A stretch of DNA of 64,000 bases, taken from positions 135,612,786 to 135,676,785 of the forward strand of contig OX104127.1 of the NCBI GenBank assembly GCA_944470555.2, written 5' to 3'. Position 1 is the first letter of the stretch. Each line of letters opens with the position of its first letter. Both the position numbers and the translations under genes were made by a program. The DNA comes from Heterobilharzia americana. Taxonomy: Eukaryota > Platyhelminthes > Trematoda > Strigeidida > Schistosomatidae. A model generated the notes under the pieces. The model did no database searches and was not told where the DNA came from. It saw only the letters and a list, made by a program, of their open reading frames with translations. Below, piece by piece: positions 47,357 through 59,300 of the stretch.

Positions 47357-50300
47357 CGAAATATTCGTAGCTCATATTGAGAATGATAAATATTCGATAA
47401 TATCTAGACCTTCACCTTTACTCTTAGATGTTTTTTTTCCAGCAATAACATGGTGATAAGGAGATCATAATAGTCTACAAAGAAGAGTTATTTTTAGGTC
47501 AGTGAAGTTGAATTACTTTTAAATACTCATTCACCTTGATGAAGTCAATAATTTAGTATTGAAAAGTTCACGATCAGACGCCAATGCTCGGAGAATACTA
47601 GTCAATTAACACACAATATGTTGATATGATGTAATACATGACAGAAACTTTATACAAGAAGGAGCAAAAATAAGGACATTTTTACTGTCACAATTTCAAG
47701 TTGCTAAATTTCTTTCTCACACCTATTACAATGCACTAATTTCGATGATAACATAAACAAATATTCAATGTTTCATTCAATAAAAGTAGACTAAATTCCC
47801 TTCAAAACTGCTTCAAAATGATGTCTAGTTATCATATGACATTTGTCATATCAAATATTTATTTTGGATTAATTTATCTGAATTGATTTTTGAAGTTTAT
47901 TAGTGTCAGTATGCTGACAATTTTGTAAAGTTCAATGTTTCCTGCACAAAAAGCAATCGACTTATTGTTGTCACCAAGATTTTGTGAATTTCAGATTATA
48001 AAATAAAATAAGTGAGACGGCAAGCAGTTAAGTTTCTAAAATATCTCTAAAAACATAGAACTTTGTTAGTGACTCGGATATTTATAAACAATTGAGAGTA
48101 ATCTTTAAACAGAGACTTCGTATTTGCGAACACCTCTCAGAGTGGTTAAGTAAAGGTGATGTAAAGACCATTACTACCTCCATATTGGCACATCTGGTTC
48201 AAACGAACCATAAGGTGGATTTAAATGAGTCGTTTTCCACTATGTACAGAGATCCCATCAACTTACCAAAAGGTACTTGACTCAGGATCCTTCGAACTCC
48301 AGAAGCAGTAGCCATCAGGATCAAACAACCCGAGATATCTACTAAAAAGAAGCAAGTTTTGCCTCTACAAGTGCAGTGGCCAGATTCGGAACGCATAAAT
48401 TCACTAGCATCTTGCCCAAGATAATCTAATTCCATACTGGAGATATCCCTTCTTCCCTATAATCTGAAACAATTTTAACAAATTCTCTTATCCTTTTTTG
48501 CCCTTCTTAGTTCATTTCACTCAATTGTTATAAACACCTTTCTTTTGTTTTATTAAACTATCACCTTTTAATATTACATAAGCCGAATCTTTATATTGCT
48601 GACGCATAACTCCTCAATATGTACATATAACTCTAGAACCTGATTAAAAAATTATCAAAAAGAATATTTTTTGTTCACTCAAATGACTTTTACTTTTATC
48701 CACTGATAAATAATATTTGCAACTTTTAGGAGACTGAAGTTTCCCCCAGAAATCAAAACTTAGTCAGAGATGTTACCATGAAAATATAAATTCCTCATAG
48801 GTTACGGTTTTTCAAAGTGGTTGAGATGCCTTTTCATCATTTAGGAAATATATTCTAAGATTATTAGTAAACTAATAGATTCTTACAGGCATAACTTAGG
48901 TATAATTATTTATTGGATTTCTGTTGAGAAGGACATATTTTCTTGGCATCTGAAGCGCAAACATTACTTAATAATGAGTTTATTTATTTACCTATTAAAG
49001 TTATGGTTTTATTTTTCCAGAAATAAATATGCTAATAATCTGTAGGCCGTTCTTACCTTAAAATGAAATGATATATTGAAAATCAATATCATGAACAACT
49101 TTCTTACTTTGGTCTGAAGCTTTTACATATATATACGTATATATATATATATATATATATGTACATATATATATATATATATGTATTTATATATATACAT
49201 ATATATATACCCTAAATTGGGTAGTTATCTGAGCTAAGATATAGACACATTTCTGTTATGCTCAGCTTTTGTAAGATTCTCGACACACATCGAAACAATC
49301 GCTTAAATTGTCCTCACTTCAACACCACAGTTTTGTTGTTATATAGTTTTTAGGAATAATCCCTGAAAGGAAGTTTACCATTATAAAACTTTATTCATAG
49401 GGAAAAAGGGGCATACTTTCTCACAATCAAGTACTTCCACTGATTCTTACAACGAAACGACGTTTCTTCACAGATGTATATTGATAAGACTACTCGACAT
49501 ACCTGAGATTAGTTGAAAAATCATAACATATTAATACAAATAATGCAGCTAAAAGAAATTCATGTGACAGATTTCGAACAAGTCAGTACGACCCTTCTTC
49601 TTACAACTAACCTAATCTACTCAATTTCTAGCCAGTGTACAAATATATGTACAATGAAATTTACACGCTTGTATAAAATAAGATTTTATTTCATTTATTA
49701 ATTCTAGTATCACGAATGGAAGTAGTCCCAATTCCTCTCTAAAAGTATGAATATTCATTAGTTTGGTTCATTAGGCGGAAGAAATAATTACCTGATTGAA
49801 ATAAAGAAATTTTCAATGAAAGTTGAATTTAATCCAGCGATAACTTTTTGATTATCATTTTGACTATCTGAGATAGCCGTAGTTTGGCAGACTAGTATTT
49901 ATACTGGGTGATGATTGAAGGTGAAACGAAAATTTGGAATGCGACCGGATTCAAACCAGCGACCACCAGGTTTCCAGTCCGATGGTCTACAAACTGAGAT
50001 ACGAGGTCCGACTATTGATCAGATTTTTGTTTCAATTTGATGGCGCGTTGCAACTTCACATGGCAGAAGTGCAAAAGCCTTCGTCAGTAGTCGGAACTCT
50101 TAGTTCAGTAAGTAGAACTTCGAGCAGGAAGCCTGGTGATTTCTGGTTTGAATCCTGCCGTGGTCTAAATTTTCATTTCACCTTTAATCATCACCCAGTA
50201 TAAACGTTTTGATTATTAACGGCACCGAAATACCACTACTATTATAACTAGTAAAGTATTAGAAAAGTAAGTAGTTGGATGGTAGTCTTATAAAAATATT

Positions 50301-53300
50301 TCACAAGATATTTCTAAAGAATCTGATATCCATTTCATTGGTTTTACCTGGGTTTAAATGCCCATTTATTTAACTGAAATGCTTGGTCAATTAGTCCATT
50401 TATTTACCTGCTGATTAAATACCTTCCTGAAGGACCTACAACAACTAAATGGCAATTAGCTTTACCAGAAGTCCTGTACGTTAGACAGTATGTTTATTAG
50501 ATTGGGTGTCCATAGGCTTTTCAGACAAGTTCATTTTTCCGCCTTCTTAGAAAAAGGCAACCAACAGCTCCCAATAACCTTTAACTATACAGCACCTTCA
50601 GAACTGATAAAGTCTTTGAGCTCATATTACATTGTAATGAAACTAAAAACTAACCACCCCTTATCTTCACCTAATCCTATTAAAAAGCTTATTAGTATTT
50701 TACTGTGAACGCCAATTATCTAAACGTCTGTATATAACATCTTTAAGAAAGTAATCCGGCTGTTCTGAAGTCCACAAGTTTCTTGACAGACTCGATTGTG
50801 TCATCAGGGATTTGCTAAACCGAGTAAGTATCTTATGAAGGTGGGTTTTTGTAGGAGTGAGCAATGAGTTAAGCCTTACAATACCTTTTTTCTTCTACGT
50901 TTATAAAATAAATGACAAGCTTTTGCCTTCACCCGCCAATCAGCGAAGGTCTGTATATAAAATCAGAATAGATTATGCTATGAACATCTATTTAAACCAA
51001 CAGAACTGTTATTTAGTTGGAGGCAATCAGTAGAAAGCTTATCTAGACCTAAGTTTTGTTCTTCTTGGAAGTCGTCAGCAAGGCACATCTGTAACTGGAA
51101 GGGAGCTAATGTATTCTGTGAGATTCAGTCTTGCGTGACCTAGTGCTGTAGTTATAGAATTTACCAGCGAGCTACTTGGGCAGCAACTGATCTTCTGTAG
51201 AACTTGATTAGATACATTCGCTGTTCACCGGATAGCAACAAATTCCGTGTCATTTGGTGATAAATGCTGACAGAATTCTGTCAATCGTTTTGAAGTAGCA
51301 AACCAATTAGAAAAGATTATGCTATTAATTTGGAGTTAAAGTGTTTTTAAATTTAATAATGCTTTTCAACTAAGGTGTAAACTTACTTTAAAAAAAATTT
51401 AACAACAAGTGGAAACCAAGTTGGTGAGAAGTGGATATACGCTTTCATATCTTGAAGATGAATGTCGATGGTAAGCGATCTTAATTCGGTGAACAGAATA
51501 AATTTAAAACACTAGCCATTAAAAATGAATTTCTTTTTTTCAAGTAGTGCAATCTTTATTACCAGAATATAAGTGTTTTTGAAGAATTTTGATTGTAAGC
51601 AGATCAATGGTTCAAGAAAAAAGCATTCAAGTCGTCATAACCTAAGTGTGAAAATAACCTTTCCCAAGATCTCTGTTATTATTTGCTATTACTAGTCATA
51701 AAGTTAGTAGTATAAAATATATAATGAAAAACGATGAATATTTGTAGATGCCATTATTGATTTATTGATACATTTTTCCTCTGCAAGTTTTCTTGGGTAG
51801 AGTTCTGAGATCTGTTTATGTATCCCTGTTTCAACTCCTTCAAGATAAAGAAATAAATATTGTTTATAGATGAAAATTAGGGGGAACCAAACAGGGAAAT
51901 TAGGCTTAGAAGAATAAGAAAACCATCATAATGATGGAAATTAAGATGGATTTGCTAACTGTTTGTAGCTTGTCTAAACTCCTTCCAAAAAAGGTAAAAG
52001 CGTACCAGTGTACTAGCCAACGACCTAATATTGCACTTGGCATATATCTTAACCACATGATTTATTTCGAAAAACTATCAGCAGAAAGAGCTACTCTCAT
52101 TTCACATTTGTTCTGTGTCAGGACTTTTGATTTTATATCACTGAAAGTAGCTATTGAGCCGCACAAATCAAATCTGTCTATGCGAATGAAACGAAAGCAC
52201 TTTTCGGTCCGTCCCAAAGCCAACCATTTCTTGAATGTTTTTTCACACGATATTATGGTTTTCGTTTTCAACTACTGATCTCTGCTACTCAATGTTAAAA
52301 TTCTTTTCTACTTCAAAAGTTTCCTTTTAGTGTGTAAATAATAACCGAATAGAGTAGGCTGAAAATATCGTTGTAACCATCAACTTTATTGAGCATAGTA
52401 CAAACATATTTAGAAAAATTAAAGTGAAAGGATGCGGAGATAGTGACAACTGGTAACTACCCTTGCCTGTATGGCGGTATCTTAATGAAACCTACGGTTC
52501 TTGTACTTATGATGGGTTTTGAATCCTAAAACAAAAACGACAACACAGAAAATAGCAATTACGTCACTGAAAAAAGTATATCCCTCATGTCTACTACCCC
52601 AGCACACTGTGCACCACCATATTGTCTATATAGCCTTGATATGATAACACTCAAAAGGCAACACTATAGTCATCCCTTCCCCATGACTATATAAAGCCTT
52701 GCTACCACTATGGCAAGAAGAATGAGTTTTATTTCAATGTTTATAACTTTAACTAAGTTTTGTGCATAAGTTTTATGCACATAAGCAAATACCTAGTTCC
52801 AAATCCTCCATTCTCTCTATTCCATAGTGATATCTTCGGCTTCAGTTTTGTTTTCACTACTTTCGTATGCACCTTCATCTGCTTCCGCATGAGCTTACCT
52901 CTAAACAGTTGGTTTTGGATACTTCTCTATGCAACCCTTTTAGTCGTTAAAGTGAACTCACCTGTACATATCATGATTGATATACTTTTGCGTAGTACTT
53001 TTGTGCTCTTATTTCGAATTTAGCCTGCTGCTTGTTTTTGTTAGTCATTTATCAGGTCTGCCTAACCAATTCTTCATCCATATGGAATCTAAGTAATCGC
53101 ATTTGTCAGCGTACACCATACCATCACAACTTTATGAGGAATACACCCAATCCAAGGTCATGGCTGTACTACCCACCCTACCTTCAAGAATATTCGATGG
53201 TTTAAACAATAGCCGAATAATCCCCAATTTCGAACTGAGCTTGCTTCAATCTGCAGAACAATTGTGTTAATGTTTGTCTGTTTTATTCTTTGTTGTCTAT

Positions 53301-56300
53301 GAAGCATTAACGTTTTTTCTCTAAACTCATCTGTTATATCCCATAGATAACGGTGTCTAATGGTATTGCTTGATATTGTACATAACAGTCAATTCACATT
53401 ACCAAAATGATGAAACATGTAAACTGGTTTCTTTTTATGTAGCTTATATTGTATGAAACATAATACATAATTATTATGATTGTCTTTTTTCGTAAAGAAT
53501 TGATTAAACAAGTTCAAAACTAATAGGAATTGATAGTATATAATATTTTCCACTTGAAATAGTTATCAGAGCTTCTAGTTGGCTATCAATCCTAAAAGCA
53601 ACTTTTATCGAAACAGATAAGTAGTATGAACAAGCCAATTGATCGGCAATTAGATTAGTCGCAGCTGTTTGCATGCATGATAATGAATTTGAAATATTAA
53701 CGTAAAAGCTGTTTTAAGTATCTGTGTAAACAAATTGCAAGCAATGCTGTTCATGGAGTTTATCTGGTTTTCGAATATTTCTTACAATACCAAGTAATAC
53801 ATGGTAAAGTAGACTAGTCAGAGTTTCGATCAAAAGTTATCACACCGACCGTGAATATCGTATCCTTAAAAGTATCTTGTCAAATGTTATAGTTACAGAA
53901 GTTATTTGAAGAGGAATAATAATATGAAGATATTACTATTTATTGATATGCTTGTATTTCTCCGTTGATTTTTACTTGATCAAATGGTTTGACCTTTATC
54001 CGCACATGGGCTCCTATGTGGATGCCTCGATATTGCCTAAATGTTAATTATGGTAATTTGCTTGGTTGTGGCAAGCAGAAGAATCCAGGATGTGCGTTTC
54101 TTCTTATTTTATACTCGTCAGCTGGATGTACCTTCATCCAAGCCAATTACCATACAGGAGGATACTTTGGAAGGTGGAAAATAAGTGTTCACAACAGCTG
54201 GGCTTTCACTCGTTCTTAAAGTGACATCGATTTGATTTAAAAATTTATAAGAAAGTTCTTCCAATAATAAAATTATCCACCTTGATGGACATTAAAAGGT
54301 GAATCACACAACTTAGTAATCTAAATATTGTACAATTTTTATAAGTTTTAAGTGAGAAATATACATAAACTTCTTTACAGAAAAACAATTGAGAAAAATA
54401 AAATAATCTTAGTTGACAACTGGATTTTGACAGACCTTAAAGTAATAAAATAATGTTTCTTGTTTTATGTGAGTCTTAAATATAGGTGAGAAAAAATGTT
54501 TTATATTACACATTATTTAAGAATAATCTCCAGTTGTACCTTTTATTCCATCGGTGGTTCATGGGATTGCTTGATTTCAGAGTCTTATTCATCACAGATT
54601 ACTATCATTTTAAAGGACTACTGAAAATCCGGGAACATTGAATAGCTAAAGAACTCATAACTATCAAAAATAACAATTCCATGTAGAAAAGACAGCTTGG
54701 AACAAATATGAGGAGCTTTTAGTATGTATGGTATTAGAGTTTCATTCAAAGCTTTGGATTCTTTCGGAAAAGCTTCAGTTGAAGTGAAAGATGCAATTCC
54801 AAAGATGATAAAAAACAAGTGTTTGTATAAAATCAAATGCGCGGAAAATGAAGTTAGTTATTTGGATGAGAGTTGTAGACGGCTGAAAATTAGGGTTCAG
54901 AAACATAAGTTAAATAGCAAATCCCCATCAAAGATCGAAATGGACTTAAACAGTTAAGAAAGCAATAGGCGATATTGATAGATACGAATGAAAGTTGACA
55001 TAAAAGTAATTTTGATAATGTCCATATTCTAGGAAACGGTCTTCATTCACATAAAGAAGGAATGATTTCAAAAACCCTAAGTATTTTAACTATATCGAAT
55101 GCAATAAACAAAAGGGAAGCAACATACCAATCTCCTATTTGTCAGATTTATAATGGGCAGTTCAGGATGGTTGAATAGGAACATAAGTAGCTTTCTAAAA
55201 GGTAGTTTCAACTGATTCGATAAGTACAGTCAACAAGCTTTCATCTTCATCTATCGCTTGGCATATGCTAGAAGCTAACCATACGATAGACACTAAAACA
55301 GCTCTAAAGCCATTAAATAAAAGTATTCAAGGTTGTGTGGTTCAATTTTATCGAAGCTGTAGCCATCTGTAAATTTAAACCCCATTGTATTAATTCTGAA
55401 CCTACAGGATAGCATTGATTTTAAGTTTCATACCGCATGAATTTATAATGACTGGTTAGAAATAATGAGGCTGAACAACAAGTCAGCTAAGCAACAACTG
55501 AAGCAGAATTTGTTATATATGTTTTTGAGGTTGATGAGGATATCATGTCTAAGGTAGTATAATTGAGAGACTGAAATCAGTTAGAGACGTCAGTCCCTGA
55601 TGAATACTGCCTTAAAAATAAGATCCCCATTAGCCTCAAAAATACATTGCTGTGCTTATAAGGGACATTCTTCGAGATAGATATCTCACTACTCTAACGA
55701 GAAGCTCTTATTTGTGGGATTAACCAGTCAGAAATGAAGTGGGTCTTAACTAAAGACCTCGGCTGACAGTCACACAGTTTGGCAAAATGAAAGAAGTAGG
55801 GAACTGTAGACCATTGAACTTCAACTCAGTGGTTGAACTGTCAACGAATTCGCCGCGAACCTTGAAGGTGCTCAGTTCGATCCCTGGTGGAGTAGTGGGG
55901 GCCTACTGCTGAAGAGTCAGTCTCATACTGGACCGAAGTTGCTGTCCAGCTTTCCTAGGTTTTCGATGGTTTTCTATCTGTCAGTTCGTCATGAATACTA
56001 CACTATTGTATTTAACATTTTCTGTGTGTATTTTGGTGTTGAATAAAAATCCAAATATTCTACTGAATAAACTGTTGCATAAACACCGAAACGTGCAGAG
56101 AAATCCTGTTCCAAGCAAGACTCAGGACTCAAATTCTTCCAGGGTATTCGTAATAACTATGAACTGGATATCTATAAAAGACGCTAGGGTTGTATAATAC
56201 TGAAGGATGAAGACAGTAGGTTAATAAAGTTTGAATGTGAATACAGTAAGGATGACAAGAATAGAAAGTGAAAAAAACATTTTATAAACCCAAAGGTCAG

Positions 56301-59300
56301 ATTACCGATTAGATATTCCCTGACCAGGGTGAATAAAAAGGCTGCACAAGTTTCTATTCAATACAAAACTTTTGATTGTTCATTCAAATTCCTATTTACT
56401 CAGCTATTTGTAAAAGGCGAGTTAAAACTAAATCGAAAAAGTTCGATGGAATACGGTAGATCACTTTCAAAGTGCTAATCTATACTTATCACTAATACGG
56501 GGTGATGATTTGACGTGAAATGGAAGTTTCGACAGCGTTAGCATTCGAACCAGAGACGTCTGACGTATAGGCCCGGTGCTCTGCTAAATGAAGTACGATA
56601 CTACGGTATTGGTCAGTTCTTAATTTTACTTCAGCTACCCAGCATCAATACAAGTCTGCCAGACCGCAGCTATCTCAGATAGTAAAACTGATTGTATTAC
56701 TGACGGATAGTAGCTAGCAGTGGAATCCAAGACTCGCGTTCCGTTCTGTCTGGGATTTGTCAAAAGGAGTTACCTGCTTCCAAGTGAGTGGTGTCATTCC
56801 CAGTAAGACTGAAACTAGGGACCGTTTGCTTCAAACGTCGGAGCGTTATCCGCCAGGTCACTGAGTCATGATCGCTACTTCTTGTGCCACAGGTATGCTT
56901 TCAACTTTTTTAACTGTATAACATCCAGTTGACGAGTCCCAAACAGGACGAAATGAGCACCCTTAATGCCACTGCTAGTCATCATCTATCACTAATATAA
57001 AATCGAAACAGATAATATTCAGGCATGCGCGCAGGAGCCTATATACTAAAAGAGACCGAACAAATTCGATCCAGTCAACGACAGGATTGTGAATGAGTTG
57101 CTATTCATCATGGGTCAACATCAGTTGGAGGACGACTGAAAGCCTGAGAGCACTGAATGGGTGTTTCATCCTCTTGTGGAACTTCTCAGCGATGCACAAC
57201 TATTATCCTACCAGTAATCGAACCTAGGACATTCAAGTCTCACCACGAGCACGTTATCACTAAGCTCCTGAATCGAATTTCAGTAGTCCGTATTTTCCTA
57301 CTTCTGTCAGTTCGTGATATAACACGATTTAAACAATCTGATTGGTAACTCATCTGGTAGCAGACTGTCTTGAAAATTCAACCAACATTCGAATTTCTCA
57401 TAGTTCTTAAATACATTTTTGTGATAATGTCAATAATTTAACAGCTTGTTTCAGTATGTACCAACCAATGTTTTACGAAATTTCTCAGTTCAAACGATAA
57501 TTAAAACTTTTTATTGTTTAAATATGTTCATTGTAAGTAGCAATTAGTATCCCCTTATTTCTTTCTTCAAAGTCCACTAGACACTGAGCTGAATGTAGTT
57601 TGTTGGAACATAAATATAATACCAGATTTCATTAATATTCGGTTAGGAATTAGTGAATAAAAATCTCTAGTCCTGCCAGCTTCAGCATATGTTTGATCGA
57701 CTAAAAAGATGAACTTAAAGTTCTCATATCCGTAGTCATTGACCTCGATGACCATAATATGTTACTCATGTGACTGATTTTGAATATTAATTAAGTGCAC
57801 CGATTGCTTTGCAGGCGATGGTTATATAAATCCAACCCATCTGACAACATAATTTCTTTTGGAAAACGAAATTTCCGGAGAACAATTTGTAATCTGCTGG
57901 ACAATAAATACATGTGACACTGTCAAGTGTTTGAATTGCTTAGATCTAGCTTGCAAGCAGCCATGATGATTATTTATAATGGTTTCTTACTACTCACATC
58001 AGTTAGTAATATATATCCTTAGTTTCTTTATCTACTCCAACTTTTATAGTTAAACTATCACTTAATACTACAAAACTACACTTTTTGGAGATGAAAAATA
58101 TCTCGGTTGAAGTTGCTTCATGGGTGGTTTTTGCTATATTGCTGATGAGAGTATAAGGTTATTACCAAACAGATTTGTTAGACTATTATATGCCGTATTT
58201 GGATGTCAAATTATATTTTCAACTAATCAATAAGTTTAATCTAAGGTTATTATTACAGAAGTATTCATCATGGACTGACATCAGATGAGAAACCATTGAA
58301 AACTTAGGAGAGCCGGACAGCAATTTCGGTTCAGTATGGGACTGACTCTTCAGCAGTAGGCCCCCACTACTCCACCAGGGATCGAACTGAGCACCTTCAA
58401 GGTTCGCGGCGAATTCGTTGACAGTTCAACCACTGAGTTGAAGTTCAATGGTCTACAGTTCCCTACTTCTTTCATTTTGCCAAACAGTGTGACTGTCAAC
58501 CGAGCTCTTCCGTTGGTATCCACTTCACTACCTACTGGTTTATCCCATAGGTCGAACTTCTCATTAGAGCTTCGAGATGGATATCTGAAATCATGGCATT
58601 AATGAAGCAAAAGGCTGCATAGTTGTCATGCATAAATAGACTGAAATGATACGCTCTTTATCAACAAAACGGGAAAGTAGTTTAAGAAAGCCTGAATATT
58701 GTACTAGAGTTATCAGTTTCTGTTTTCGGTAGGTTATAGAAGCCTATTTATTGATGCTTTTAATTTCCAGTTGATTATTATACTGGCATGTAGACAATTC
58801 TGGATGGATGCCTGAGTACCGCCTCAAGTTTAATTTTGGTACTACTTGCTTGAGGGTGGCTAACAACCGGATCCGGGATGAGCTTTTCATCCTGCATTAT
58901 AATTAGCAGGAAATTACAAGCATTAGATAATAAATAATAGTATTCGTCGCACAAATGATGGCTTTCGTGACTCAGTAGCTTAGTGGATAGCGCTGTGACG
59001 TTTTAAGCAATGATCGCCGGTCTCAAGTTCCAGTGGGAATACAGTCACTCAATAGAATGCAGGCAAATCCAGGTAGTGAGCCTTAATAGGGGGAAAATCG
59101 CACTCTGAGTTTGATTGATTGCCATCACCAAGTAGATAATATCCAAAGGGAACCTATCTTAAATAATCATTACTGTCTTCCCTTAGAACCACCATCATTG
59201 TGAAAATACTTACCCTCATGATTAATCATCGATCTCATACATGATTTTGTTGTTCTATTAATTGTTATTTTATTCGAAATGTCGCTTCGAAACTGACGTA

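Noticed and set aside
51931..52278. 115-codon plus-strand frame as a gene
   Set aside because: No domain, no signal or membrane segment, antisense inside the GPCR intron, and within the length expected by chance.
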